Assembly (NCBI RefSeq): GCF_015521605.1
Contig: NZ_WANV01000019.1
Coordinates: 1-51,561, forward strand
DNA: 51,561 nt
From: Thermococcus sp.
GTDB lineage: Archaea; Methanobacteriota_B; Thermococci; Thermococcales; Thermococcaceae
Direction of reading: 5' to 3'
The notes under the pieces are model-generated. The model was given only the letters and a program-made list of their open reading frames with translations. It was not told the origin of the DNA and made no database searches. Below, piece after piece: positions 27,642-36,492 of the stretch. Numbering within the stretch: the stretch's first letter is position 1; the number at the start of each line of letters is the position of its first letter. A program made the translations under genes and the position numbers.

Positions 27642-29618
27642 TTAAGCTTCAAACTCCAACTCAGATACTTCTCTTTTTGCCCTGAAGGGCTGGAAGGGTT
27701 TACCTTCACCTGAGTAAAACGTGCCGAAAAATTCAACGTACTGAAGACGGAGCGAGTGAACGAACGCTCCGAGGGCGTTGATGGCGACCGAAAACAGCTG
27801 GCCGCCGGCAAACAGTATGATTCCAATGACTATGCCTATGGGAACGGGGCCGATGCTTACGCCCCAGACCATCTGGGTAAGTATGTTCACAACCATCGCG
27901 ATTCCCGCGGTCGCCAAAGCGAGTGCCATGAGCCTTGCGTAGCTGAGCCAGCTGCCCACGAAGCCGAAGAAGTCGGAGATGACCAGGAGAGCCGCCAGTG
28001 CACCGTTCTTGAGCTCGCTGAGTATGAACAGCACCAGACCAGCGCCGAAGAGCACCTTGCCTGGCATGCTCAGCCCCGGATCCCTGCTCGCCAGGAACAG
28101 GAAGGTTAGTCCGAGTATTATGAGCATCCACGAGAGCTGGTCGAGTACAGCATCCTTTATCTCGCCGTTCCTGAGCTTGACTATGAAGCCGACGGTGTAG
28201 CCGGTGAAGAGGTGGGCTATGCCTATGGCCAGAGCCAACTGGAGCACCACGAGGGCATCCTGGAAGGTGTCCCAGACGCGCGGGACAGTGAGCCCTGCGA
28301 GGTCAAGGGCGTTGCCGAAGTAGCTGCCGAAGATAACGCCCATCGCCATGGTGAAGAAGGAGCTTATCAGCAGGGTGTAGGCGAACTTGTAGGTGCCGTC
28401 GTTGAACTTCCTGTGTCCCTTGACGAGGAGCGCGGCTATTATCGCTATTATGAGGCCATACATAAAGTCGGTGAGCATGAAGCCGAAGAAGAAGGAATAG
28501 GTGAACGTTATTATCGGGGTGGGGTCTATCTCGTTGTACTTTGGAACGCCGTACATCTCGGTGAGCATCTCGAAGGGCCTGGCCCAGCCGGGGTTCTTGA
28601 GCTTTATTGGAATCTCATCAAGCTCCTCCTCGGTTGGCTCCCTGATGTTGATGTAGGCCGTACCGTTGGTCACCCTCTTGATGCCGTCCAGAACCCCCGG
28701 AACGTCGCTCCTGGGAAGCCAGCCGGTCAAGGCGAAGGTCATGTTCGTTCTGGCGAGCATCGGCAGTACAGTTGACTTGTCGCGCTCGTTCTCCATAAGC
28801 TCTTGGTAGAAGACAACGTCCTCGTAGTACCTCTCAGCCAGCATCTCCGCGTCCTTCTTGGCGCTCTCAAGCTCCTCCTCCTTGGCGCGGAGCTTCTCCT
28901 CATAGACGGCTATGAGCTCCCTCGGCGTTCCCTCCCCCTCGGGAACCTCAAGCCTCTCAAGGGAGTACTTGGCCAGGATTGGGTTTGCCCTGTCGTAATC
29001 GGCCTTGAGGAAGACGAATACCGCCAAAACCTTGTCCTTCAGTTCCTTTGAAACTATAACTGCCCTCTTCTCCGTGGCCTCTGTGACCTCATCAATGAGG
29101 GGCTTAAACCTGTTCCTGTCAACGGTTCCAACGACGATTTCGAGCATATCGGTTGATTTGAGGTATGACACGTCGATGTTGAGAACCGAGAGAAGCTCCA
29201 GTATCGCTATGTCGCCCTTTATCCTCTCTATCTCCGTCTGGGTGGCGGTTATCTTGCCCTCAACGGCCTTTATCTCAGGCTCAACCGTGGACAGAAAGCG
29301 CTCAACGTCCTTTATGAGCCTCTCTATCCCCTCGTACCTGTACCTCTTTCTCTCCTTCTCCTTCGGGAATATGAACTCCTTGATGCCTCCTGCCGTGGAC
29401 TTTCTGTAGGCCTTAAGAAAGTCAGCGAGCCTCGAAATGGTTATGCTGTACGAAGCGGCCTTTCTGTGGTACTCGTTTGGGGAGTCCTTCTGTGCAATCT
29501 TGACGTCGAGCTCCCTTATCTCCACCACGCCGTTCTCGTGGAGGTACGTCAGGAGACTGTCCTTGTACCGGTTAAGGGTGATGACCTCTATCTTGACCAT
29601 CTCTTCAGGCTTGAACAT
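27642..29618 (-). CDS. atpI: A-type ATP synthase subunit I (a-subunit homologue)
   Basis: Stator membrane subunit that carries the ion half-channels, 658 aa. The N-terminal ~330 residues are a soluble coiled-coil/globular part that contacts the peripheral stalks. The rest has about eight TM helices, including FFGFMLTDFMYGLIIAIIAA, SDFFGFVGSWLSYARLMALA with the conserved Arg needed for ion transfer, and QYVEFFGTFYSGEGKPFQPF near the end. AtpH ends 1 nt before its ATG. Confidence 0.95.
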   Translation of the reverse strand: MFKPEEMVKIEVITLNRYKDSLLTYLHENGVVEIRELDVKIAQKDSPNEYHRKAASYSITISRLADFLKAYRKSTAGGIKEFIFPKEKERKRYRYEGIERLIKDVERFLSTVEPEIKAVEGKITATQTEIERIKGDIAILELLSVLNIDVSYLKSTDMLEIVVGTVDRNRFKPLIDEVTEATEKRAVIVSKELKDKVLAVFVFLKADYDRANPILAKYSLERLEVPEGEGTPRELIAVYEEKLRAKEEELESAKKDAEMLAERYYEDVVFYQELMENERDKSTVLPMLARTNMTFALTGWLPRSDVPGVLDGIKRVTNGTAYINIREPTEEELDEIPIKLKNPGWARPFEMLTEMYGVPKYNEIDPTPIITFTYSFFFGFMLTDFMYGLIIAIIAALLVKGHRKFNDGTYKFAYTLLISSFFTMAMGVIFGSYFGNALDLAGLTVPRVWDTFQDALVVLQLALAIGIAHLFTGYTVGFIVKLRNGEIKDAVLDQLSWMLIILGLTFLFLASRDPGLSMPGKVLFGAGLVLFILSELKNGALAALLVISDFFGFVGSWLSYARLMALALATAGIAMVVNILTQMVWGVSIGPVPIGIVIGIILFAGGQLFSVAINALGAFVHSLRLQYVEFFGTFYSGEGKPFQPFRAKREVSELEFEA

Positions 29619-29619
29619 C

Positions 29620-29931
29620 TCAGCTCCCTCTCACGAGCGCTATTCCCGCGGAGATGGCCTTCTCGAAGTTGTTGGTGGCTTTTACCTTGAGCTCCTCAAT
29701 TTCGGAATCTCCCGCCTCCAGTATCTTCCTCGCTTCCTGCTCCCCCTCAAGGCGGGCTTTTTCAATGAGGGATTCTGCGTTCTTCTCGGCCTCCTCAACT
29801 ATGCTCCTTTCGAGAAGTTTGGCCTCCTCACGGGCCTTGAGGACTATCTCCTTGGCTTCCTCCTTGGCCCTCTCGATCCTCTCTTCAGCCTGTTTCTCTG
29901 CGTCAACAATCTGCTTGATGACGTCCTCCAT
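29620..29931 (-). CDS. atpH: A-type ATP synthase subunit H
   Basis: Peripheral stalk coiled-coil subunit, 103 aa, dimerising with subunit E. Nearly the whole protein is Ala/Glu/Lys-rich helix (IVDAEKQAEERIERAKEEAK). First gene of the operon. GGGGGG lies a few bases before the ATG. Confidence 0.92.
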   Translation of the reverse strand: MEDVIKQIVDAEKQAEERIERAKEEAKEIVLKAREEAKLLERSIVEEAEKNAESLIEKARLEGEQEARKILEAGDSEIEELKVKATNNFEKAISAGIALVRGS

Positions 29932-29989
29932 GATTAGCCCCCCAATGACACCGAAAACAGGTGATCCTCACGCCACCTTTGGCTTCCCT

Positions 29990-30008
29990 AATCGGTTTAA
30001 ATAGTTTT
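29990..30008 (-). promoter_or_regulatory. TATA box of the ATP synthase operon
   Basis: CTATTTAAACC on the minus strand (29994-30004) predicts a start near 29973 and a leader of about 42 nt ending in GGGGGGCTAATC before the atpH ATG. Confidence 0.55.
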
Positions 30009-30059
30009 TGGCCTGTGAACAGTGGATATGACGAGGAAGGAACAAAAATGAACATGAAA

Positions 30060-30077
30060 GTTGAAAAAAATGTCATA
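30060..30077 (-). terminator. Oligo-T terminator after the TrkA-like gene
   Basis: On the minus strand, seven T (30064-30070) follow the stop codon by about 8 nt. TGAAAGTT/AACTTTCA arms (30055-30062 and 30080-30087) flank the tract and could form a weak stem. Confidence 0.45.
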
Positions 30078-30770
30078 TTAACTTTCATTGTTGGGTTTTT
30101 TCTTCTCCAAAAGCCTCTTCACGTCGTCGAGAACACTATTCTTGGCGAAGATTATGACCTGTCCCCTCTCCGGAAGCTTGGTATCGCCCGATGGGATTAG
30201 CAGGTTGCCCTTGTCGTCGTAAACCGCCACCATTAGCGCGTCCCTCGGCAGCTTCAGATCCTTGACCAGCTTGCCCGCTATCTCACTGTCCCCGTTGATG
30301 TTGAAGCGAACTATCTCAGCGCCTTCCTTCGGGAACAAAACGCGGTCGAAGCCCGGCGTGACTATGTTCCTGCTGATGTACTCGGCGGCTATTTCCTCCG
30401 GCGAGATCACGAAGTCGAAGTACCGCTTGAGGTCGGTGACCTCCTCGAATATGCGCCTGTTTTGAGGGTTGCTTATTCTGAGCGACGTCTTTATCTTTGG
30501 GTTGAGGTGCTTCGCCAGTATGCAGGCAAGCAGATTGGCGTCGTCCTTGCCCGTCAAGGCTGCAAAGGCATCCGCCTGCTTTATGTTGGCCTCTTCCAGC
30601 GTTTTCGGATCGGTCGCATCGCCCTCGATGACCAGACCATTGATGAGGAGGGAGAGCTCCTTGGCGCGCTCCTTGTTCATCTCTATTATCGTTACGTCGT
30701 GTCCCTCCTCCTCAAGCATCTTGGCGACCAGGAAGCCGACCCTTCCGGCACCCATTATCACGACGAACAT
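30078..30770 (-). CDS. TrkA-type potassium channel/transport regulatory protein (RCK domains)
   Basis: 230 aa. An N-terminal NAD-binding Rossmann domain has the glycine motif GAGRVG at residues 8-13 and the acidic IIEMNKER that binds the ribose. The TrkA_C domain is at ~150-220 (RFNINGDSEIAGKLVKDL). Such proteins gate Trk/Ktr-type K+ transporters in response to nucleotides; the membrane partner is not here. Its ATG shares bases with the secD stop (TGATG), so it is co-transcribed with secF-secD. Confidence 0.88.
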   Translation of the reverse strand: MFVVIMGAGRVGFLVAKMLEEEGHDVTIIEMNKERAKELSLLINGLVIEGDATDPKTLEEANIKQADAFAALTGKDDANLLACILAKHLNPKIKTSLRISNPQNRRIFEEVTDLKRYFDFVISPEEIAAEYISRNIVTPGFDRVLFPKEGAEIVRFNINGDSEIAGKLVKDLKLPRDALMVAVYDDKGNLLIPSGDTKLPERGQVIIFAKNSVLDDVKRLLEKKKPNNES

Positions 30771-32293
30771 CAGTCCTCACCGAGGAGGTATTTGGCTATT
30801 TCAGCGTAGGCCGGTCTGGTTATCAGGATTCCGATGAGCACTCCGAGTATCGTCGTGAAGGCGAAGCCCTTGAGCGTTCCGACGAAGTAGACCAGCAGGA
30901 AGCTCATGGCCGCTATCGTCGTTGCCGCCGAGGCGAAGATGACGAAGAACGCCCTCCCCATTCTCTTGAGCATGCTTGAGCGCCTGCTTATCCTCGTGGC
31001 CTTCTCCCCTCCGAGGAGTTCATCGGTTATGACTATCTGCTGGTCGACACCAGTACCTATGGCCGCGATGATACCGGCGATACTGGGCAGGTCGAGGTTC
31101 CACTTGATCAGAGCCGCGAAGCCCAGGATGATTATCGCCTCAAAGAGGCTGGTCGAGGCGACCGGTATGGCTATCTTCCACTTCCTGTAGTGGAAGTAGA
31201 CGATGAGCAGGACGGTTATGAGCGCACCTATGCCCGCGTAGAGGGCCTGGGTCCTGAAGCCCTCACCGAGCCTCGGAGATATGAACTCCATTCCCACGAC
31301 GCTGAGCTTGACGGGAAGCGAACCGCTCTTAAGAACGGTGTATATGGTGCTCGCCTCCTGCTCGGCCGTGAGCCTGTCGGGGGCGCTTCCGGTTATCTGA
31401 ACGTCCTGCTGTGGCTGTCCAACGGTCAAGCCCTCGCCGAGGGAGTACGGGCCGTAAAGGCCAAGAACCCTGACTATGAGCGCGTGGTCGCTCTCGCCCT
31501 GGGCCCTCGGAACGTACCTTACCGTGAGGTTCATTCCCTCAAGCTGGGTCTGAAGCTCCTGCGGGACGTCAACGAGAACGATCTTGTCCTTGCCCTGGGC
31601 AAGCTTGGCTATCTCGTCGGCGCTCTGGTTGGCGTAGGCGACGACGCTTATGTTGAAGGCCTTGGTGACCCTCTCCAGAAGCGTCGGTGCCTCCGGGGCC
31701 TCGGCGTTGAACTCCGAGCTGTTCATAGCCTTGTAAACGCTCTCGGGAACGACCATCAGGGAGTTGACCGGTGGGTCAAGGAACATGTCAACCGGCCAGC
31801 CGGCCTTACCCTTGGCAAGCTCGGCGAACTTCTCGGCGGCGGCCTTGGAGATCCTGAAGGGAACACTCCAGCTGTTGTCGGGATTTATCTTGTAGATGCC
31901 AACGTACTCAACGTCGTTGCCAGTTCCAAAGATTGTGCCCGCAAACTCCATGTAGAAGACACCCTGGCTTTCGATGACGCTCTTTATCTGATTCGCCTCC
32001 TCCGGGGAGGTAACGTTGGCAACTTTAATGAGGACTATCTGGTCTCCCTGGGCCTCAACGGTTATGTCCCTAAGGCCGAGGGTGTTAAGCCTCTTCTGCA
32101 GTGAATCAACGACGAGCTGCATGGTCTTTGTGTCGACGGGGTGTTCTGTCTGGGCAACGAGCGCAACACCGCCGCTTATGTCAATACCAAAGGTGAGAGG
32201 CCTGAGGGCAAGGGTCGCTATCGAGCCTATGAGGAAGAGCGTGAGCAGGATTATCCTCCAGTTTAGAAGGAGCTTTTTGGTTCTTCTCTTCAT
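30770..32293 (-). CDS. secD: Protein translocation subunit SecD
   Basis: RND-type membrane protein that assists late steps of protein export with SecF. 507 aa. TM1 is followed by the LTFGIDISGGVALVAQ motif, a large external domain of ~300 residues, and then five TM helices. Conserved IIAAIGTGVDQQIVITDELL is present, with an Asp in TM4. ATGA overlap with secF. Confidence 0.95.
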   Translation of the reverse strand: MKRRTKKLLLNWRIILLTLFLIGSIATLALRPLTFGIDISGGVALVAQTEHPVDTKTMQLVVDSLQKRLNTLGLRDITVEAQGDQIVLIKVANVTSPEEANQIKSVIESQGVFYMEFAGTIFGTGNDVEYVGIYKINPDNSWSVPFRISKAAAEKFAELAKGKAGWPVDMFLDPPVNSLMVVPESVYKAMNSSEFNAEAPEAPTLLERVTKAFNISVVAYANQSADEIAKLAQGKDKIVLVDVPQELQTQLEGMNLTVRYVPRAQGESDHALIVRVLGLYGPYSLGEGLTVGQPQQDVQITGSAPDRLTAEQEASTIYTVLKSGSLPVKLSVVGMEFISPRLGEGFRTQALYAGIGALITVLLIVYFHYRKWKIAIPVASTSLFEAIIILGFAALIKWNLDLPSIAGIIAAIGTGVDQQIVITDELLGGEKATRISRRSSMLKRMGRAFFVIFASAATTIAAMSFLLVYFVGTLKGFAFTTILGVLIGILITRPAYAEIAKYLLGED

Positions 32294-33207
32294 GCCTTAC
32301 CACCCCTGGTAGCTTCCCTGGTGAGGTACCACCTGAGCACGCCCGCGTTGAGAACCCACGTGTTCATGAAGTCGGCGAGCAGACCGAAGATGAGGACTAT
32401 GGCGATGTTGTCTATGGTCTGTGAGGTCGAGATTATCCAGAGGATCAGCAGGGCACCGAGCGTCGTGGTGCTCATGGTGAAGCCCGTCGAAACGGCCGAG
32501 AGGTAGGCTTTGTCTATTGAGTCCTCCTTTCTCCTGAGGAGCTTGGTCGTCAGGAGTATGTTGCTGTCGACGGTGTAACCTATGAGCATTAGCAGGGCCG
32601 CTATCGTGGCGGTGGTGAGCTCGATTCCGAAGATGCCCATCAGGGCAACGGCTATCGTCATGTCAGAGAGTGCGGAGAATATTATCGTGAGGGACGGCAC
32701 CAGGTTCCTGAAGAACAGGAAGACCACGACAGCCATGGCGAGGAATGCAAACACCAGCGCCCTTATCCCCTGCTGCTGGGCTATCTCTCCAAAGGTCGGC
32801 TGCACCTCACTGTGAGTGTATTCAGCGTCCGGATATCTCTCCTTCATGACGTCGATTATTTTGAGCGGGTCGGTGCCTATGGGAGCGTACACCCTGACAC
32901 CGCTGGTTTCGACACCGGTGAAGCTCTCGACCCTAACCTCCACGCCGATTTTATCGCTTATGTACTTGGCCAGTTCATCGGGATTCGCGTTAACCCCGTA
33001 GGCGGTAACCACGACACCGCCCCGGAGGTCTATCCCCAGCGTTGGAAAGTTGACCGCGAGAAGTATCAGGGCTATCACGAAGACCGCGAGCGGGTACATT
33101 ATCATCTTCCTGTATTCCATCCTTGCGAGGAAGCTCAGCTTTTCCTGTTTCTTCGCCCTCACGGCATCCCCTGCCGTGGGCTTTGCCTTTGATTTAGGCT
33201 TCGACAT
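32290..33207 (-). CDS. secF: Protein translocation subunit SecF
   Basis: Partner of SecD, 305 aa. A basic N-terminal tail precedes TM1. The family motif FPTLGIDLRGGVVVTAYG, a periplasmic-type domain of ~90 residues, and TM2-6 with IGYTVDSNILLTTKLLRRKEDS follow. GGGGTGAAGG lies before the ATG. First gene of the secF-secD-trkA-like unit. Confidence 0.95.
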   Translation of the reverse strand: MSKPKSKAKPTAGDAVRAKKQEKLSFLARMEYRKMIMYPLAVFVIALILLAVNFPTLGIDLRGGVVVTAYGVNANPDELAKYISDKIGVEVRVESFTGVETSGVRVYAPIGTDPLKIIDVMKERYPDAEYTHSEVQPTFGEIAQQQGIRALVFAFLAMAVVVFLFFRNLVPSLTIIFSALSDMTIAVALMGIFGIELTTATIAALLMLIGYTVDSNILLTTKLLRRKEDSIDKAYLSAVSTGFTMSTTTLGALLILWIISTSQTIDNIAIVLIFGLLADFMNTWVLNAGVLRWYLTREATRGGKA

Positions 33208-33538
33208 ACCTTCACCCCTTCGTGAGTTTTAGTAAACTTGTCGTTAGTTGGAGGTACGAGTTTTAAAATTAGTGGTTCACGCCTAAAAAAGGTCACCGGT
33301 GAGCAGGATTAAACTGGGCGCAGAAGGGGCTTAACCCATGAAAGAGCCTTCAAATCGGAATTGTGGAGAATCCTCCACGAGCTTTTGGAAAATTTTCATA
33401 ACGGGAAGGACACCACCGCTCAATAAATTCCAGACCAATTCAGAGCAGTTCAACACCAAAACGGCCCGTTCACAGTTCCCCGCTTTGGGGCTTAACTTTA
33501 AAAAGGGTTCGTAATAGGAGCAACAAGAGGTGAGAGCC
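33208..33538. promoter_or_regulatory. Divergent promoter region of secF and speH with several stem-loops
   Basis: 331 nt with no ORF. The secF TATA box is ATTTTAAAAC (minus strand, around 33259-33270). The speH TATA box is TTTAAAAA (33497-33504), followed by GAGGTGAG before the ATG. Between them are the palindrome TCACCGGTGA (33293-33302), a perfect hairpin GTGGAG-AATC-CTCCAC (33363-33378) and CCCC-GCTTT-GGGG (33478-33490). The hairpins may be operators or part of an unannotated RNA. Confidence 0.45.
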
Positions 33539-33970
33539 ATGGCTGAGATAGAGACGATCGGGTTCCATTACGTTGTTGAGGCCGCCGGTTGCGATCCCGA
33601 AATCCTCGGTAACGCTGACAGGATAAGAGAAATATTCCTGGAAGCAGCCAAGGTCGGTAAAATGGAGGTCAAAGCGAGCTATTTCTTCAAGTTCTCCCCC
33701 ACCGGCGTCAGCGGAATGGTCATCGTCGCCGAGAGCCACATCTCGATACACACCTGGCCGGAGAAGGGCTACGCGGCTTTGGACGTCTACACCTGCGGAA
33801 CCACCGCAGATCCTGAGAAGGCTGTCGACTACATCCTCGACAAGCTCCGCGCCCAGTACGCCCACGTTTCCGAGATAAAGCGCGGGATAGAGGAGGAAGA
33901 CGAGACATTCACCCACATGATACTCACGTGGGAGGAGAAACTCGAAAGGAAGAACAACGAGAATGACTGA
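33539..33970 (+). CDS. speH: S-adenosylmethionine decarboxylase proenzyme
   Basis: Supplies decarboxylated AdoMet for polyamine synthesis. 143 aa, the short prokaryotic form. Self-cleavage is expected between E65 and S66 in AESHISIHTWPE, with S66 becoming the pyruvoyl cofactor. H71 and C86 (YTCGTT) complete the processing/catalytic set with the +5 and +20 spacing seen in the Thermotoga enzyme. The frame begins at GTG 33530, but GAGGTGAG lies just before ATG 33539. Archaeal relatives can decarboxylate arginine instead; the sequence here reads as AdoMet decarboxylase. Confidence 0.93.
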   Translation: MAEIETIGFHYVVEAAGCDPEILGNADRIREIFLEAAKVGKMEVKASYFFKFSPTGVSGMVIVAESHISIHTWPEKGYAALDVYTCGTTADPEKAVDYILDKLRAQYAHVSEIKRGIEEEDETFTHMILTWEEKLERKNNEND

Positions 33971-34005
33971 AGCAGGATTCTTTCTCTTATACCTCCTTTG
34001 CCCGA

Positions 34006-34512
34006 TTAGCGTTTTCTCCTTATGAACTCTCCAACATCGGTAACGTTCAGAATGAACTTCCTCTTGCTCTCCGGGTTTATCCTGCCTATGCCAAGGATAA
34101 CACCGTTTTCGTCGTAGACCACCAGCTTCTTCGTACCCTGCCAGATGTATCTCCTCACACCGCTCCTCGGGACATCCTTTCCCGTCGTGAAGAGGAATCC
34201 CGCCTTTGGACTGAGAACAGCGTAGTTCCTCTCAACCCTCACGAAGTAGAAGAACTCCACGTTGGGATAGAACTTCTCCACGAGGTTTTTATCGACCTTT
34301 ATCGTGCCGATGAAGGTTCCGTAGGCGTAGGGCTTAACCTTCATTCGCTCAATCTCCCGCCACAGACTCTCGTTCACGGCGTAAACGTCGCGGAACTTTC
34401 CCTCGACGACGGCAAAAAAATGATGCCTGAGCTCGCCGTACTTCTCGGCCTCGCGGAGGATTAAATCGTACTCCCACGATGAAGCACGGCGATACCTGAG
34501 TTCCCCCACCAT
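34006..34512 (-). CDS. Nip7-like protein with C-terminal PUA domain
   Basis: About 168 aa. The N-terminal alpha/beta domain ([20 protein letters not shown]) is joined to a C-terminal PUA RNA-binding domain ([22 protein letters not shown]...GIGRINPE) and ends basic. The layout fits archaeal Nip7, a ribosome biogenesis factor. The frame opens at GTG 34536, but CTTTTAAGCC at 34542-34552 is a TATA box that would start transcription near 34520, so ATG 34512 is preferred. Confidence 0.72.
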   Translation of the reverse strand: MVGELRYRRASSWEYDLILREAEKYGELRHHFFAVVEGKFRDVYAVNESLWREIERMKVKPYAYGTFIGTIKVDKNLVEKFYPNVEFFYFVRVERNYAVLSPKAGFLFTTGKDVPRSGVRRYIWQGTKKLVVYDENGVILGIGRINPESKRKFILNVTDVGEFIRRKR

Positions 34513-34551
34513 TTCACGCACCGTCACTAGTTTCACGGCGGGCTTAAAAGG

Positions 34552-35133
34552 TTAGCCCGTTGCGTTGGTGGCGTTGGGGGGCACTTCAACAGGATGACCC
34601 GCGATCACCGTGGCGTTCTCGGGCATGCCCCCGACCATGCGAGTGTGGACGTAGTAATCCACCGCGACCCATTCGGAAAGGAGGATGCTTATCAGGGCGG
34701 AGACGCCAAGAAGAGCCATTACCACCGCGGCGGCCGCCTCGGGAATCCTTTCCTCCACCAGCCAGAGGGCTATGATTCCACAGAGAGATGCGGCAAACCA
34801 CACACCGAAGGCAACGAATAACAGGGGCGTCTCCGCATCTGAGAGGAACCTCACAATGACCAATGCCGCACCGACCATGCCGACTGTGAAGTAAACCGTC
34901 CCGAAGAGCCTGCCCCGTTCCGGCCTGGGTGAGATTCCAAGGTAGTAAAGGGAGATAAAGGCCGTTAAAAAGTAGCAGAGGATGAAAAGCTTGAGGCTCC
35001 ACGCCAGCTCAGGGTAAAAGAACTCGGGAAGCATTTTGGAGAGCATTATGGCAGGAATCCCGTAGAACACAAGGTTGAGCACTGCCTGTACGAGGAAAGA
35101 GCCGAGGAGCAGTATGAGCCTCCAGTCCTTCAT
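34552..35133 (-). CDS. Multispanning membrane protein of unknown function
   Basis: 193 aa with about five TM helices (LILLGSFLVQAVLNLVFYGI, KLFILCYFLTAFISLYYLGI and three more) and a short external C-terminal tail containing NATV, NATNATG. No family recognised and no catalytic motif. Same strand as its neighbours on both sides; the next gene upstream (YkgJ-type) ends 27 nt before its start. Confidence 0.65.
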   Translation of the reverse strand: MKDWRLILLLGSFLVQAVLNLVFYGIPAIMLSKMLPEFFYPELAWSLKLFILCYFLTAFISLYYLGISPRPERGRLFGTVYFTVGMVGAALVIVRFLSDAETPLLFVAFGVWFAASLCGIIALWLVEERIPEAAAAVVMALLGVSALISILLSEWVAVDYYVHTRMVGGMPENATVIAGHPVEVPPNATNATG

Positions 35134-35160
35134 GTTTCAAGGTAGTCACTGGGTACATAT

Positions 35161-35676
35161 TTACCTTTCGAGTCTGTCCATGAGCTCTGCGAGACCCTCC
35201 ATGTCAGTTTTCTCAAACTCCCTCTCGAATTCAAGACCGAGCCGCGCAATCTCCTCAGGGGTTATGCGGATCTCGGGTTCCTCCGGGTTTATACCCGGAC
35301 AGGAGGCATCGTAGTACAGCCAGAGCTCTTCCCCCTCATACTCGAAGGGCCTCTCGCCCTCAATCCCAAGAGGTTTACGCGACACCATGAAAGGGTAGAT
35401 CCGGCAGATTATCGGATTGACTCTGTGAATTCTGCATTTTCCGGTTTCCGGGTCATGGAAGACGCAGCCCAGATCCCACTCCCTGACCGCGAGAACGAAG
35501 CGGATTTTATCCCCCTCTATTGAGAAGGTGATGAACTCCTGTGGGTCGTGGCCGGCCTTTGCTATTCCCTCTATGTCCCTCAGCGTCAGATACACGTGCC
35601 TCCCCCTGCAGCAGTCGAGGCAATAGAGGCACCTGAAGGACACCGGCTCAATGAAGGGTCTCGGTTCGAACCTCAT
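35161..35676 (-). CDS. YkgJ-family cysteine cluster protein
   Basis: 171 aa. The cysteine set CLYCLDCCRGRHVYL near residue 15, then CVFHDPETGKCRIHRVNPIICRIYPF, is the family signature and likely binds zinc or an Fe-S cluster. Function is not settled in the family. GTTTTTAACC at 35697-35708 (minus strand) is a TATA box about 25 nt before the ATG, so the transcript is probably leaderless. Confidence 0.82.
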   Translation of the reverse strand: MRFEPRPFIEPVSFRCLYCLDCCRGRHVYLTLRDIEGIAKAGHDPQEFITFSIEGDKIRFVLAVREWDLGCVFHDPETGKCRIHRVNPIICRIYPFMVSRKPLGIEGERPFEYEGEELWLYYDASCPGINPEEPEIRITPEEIARLGLEFEREFEKTDMEGLAELMDRLER

Positions 35677-35959
35677 GGAATCTCATCTATGGGACCGGTT
35701 AAAAACGCATCGGAATATTTTCGAAAACCATGCCACGGAGGTTTCTGAGGTTCAGAACGGCGGGCTGGTCATATTCTCCGGCGTCATAGACTTCTTCATC
35801 GACGCTATGATACTGGCCAACTGGCCTGAGTGGAGTCCGCGGGTCAGAGGAATCTTTGTAGCCGTTGAGCTTATAGCCGCGGGCGCCAGTTTCATCGTTA
35901 TGTCGCTCGGCGCAGGGTCAATGAAAAAGAGGCAGAGGCCGGGCTTTAATGCCCTCTAA
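35675..35959 (+). CDS. Possible small membrane protein, two TM segments
   Basis: About 94 aa if ATG 35675 is used. Two hydrophobic stretches, LVIFSGVIDFFIDAMILANW and IFVAVELIAAGASFIVMSLG, are followed by a basic tail. The only usable starts are ATG 35675 and a longer one at 35651; both overlap the 5' end of the divergent YkgJ gene, and I see no ribosome binding site. The two TM segments look like real protein. The end overlaps the convergent gene by 4 nt. Confidence 0.4.
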   Translation: MESHLWDRLKTHRNIFENHATEVSEVQNGGLVIFSGVIDFFIDAMILANWPEWSPRVRGIFVAVELIAAGASFIVMSLGAGSMKKRQRPGFNAL

Positions 35960-36483
35960 CTTTTTCCGTAGGCGACTTTGAAGGCCCCCCAGTCGGTTTC
36001 TCCACCGTAGGTCACCGTGAAGTTGACCAGCTCGTACTTCTCAGGCTTTCCATCGGGCTTGTAGAAGATCAGGTGATAACCGGGCTCCACGTACCAGTAG
36101 AAGGCCGAAGTTACCACGAAGAAGTACTTGGAGATCGACAGCTTCCTTACGCACTTCTCGCTCACGATGAACTTCTGCCCGTCCCAGAAGGCAACGTCCG
36201 CACACCATCCCGGCGTCTGAATCTCCAGGAACACTGAGTCCCCGTAGTCCTCGCTGCCCTTCAGTATGAGGTGATTCTGCATGTCCACAGCGTTCTCCCA
36301 GGTGTAGTTGCCCAGTGTTATGTTATCAAGCAGAAGAATCTGTCCCTTCGGGGCGGCAACGCCGTAGGGCACGGTTTTGTGTGTGAGGAGCGGGTAGTAG
36401 ACTATCCTGAAGATGAGGATACCAAAAATGAGGACTATGAAGAGAACCTTGAGCCGAAACGCCGTCTCATAAGAAATCCGCAT
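35956..36483 (-). CDS. Membrane-anchored protein, tandem paralogue B
   Basis: 175 aa. A basic N-terminus and one TM helix (KVLFIVLIFGILIFRIVYYPLL) are followed by an external domain. Shared with the neighbour at 36493-37068 are the segments YPLLTHK...GVAAPKGQI, LKGSEDYGDS, TPGWCADV and the C-terminal YELVNFTVTYGGETDWGAFKV, so the two arose by duplication. One Cys in TPGWC and one Cys near residue 111 (VSEKCVRK) are conserved in both and could form a disulphide. GAGGTGATTCC precedes the ATG. Family not recognised. Confidence 0.75.
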   Translation of the reverse strand: MRISYETAFRLKVLFIVLIFGILIFRIVYYPLLTHKTVPYGVAAPKGQILLLDNITLGNYTWENAVDMQNHLILKGSEDYGDSVFLEIQTPGWCADVAFWDGQKFIVSEKCVRKLSISKYFFVVTSAFYWYVEPGYHLIFYKPDGKPEKYELVNFTVTYGGETDWGAFKVAYGKS

Positions 36484-36492
36484 GGAATCACC

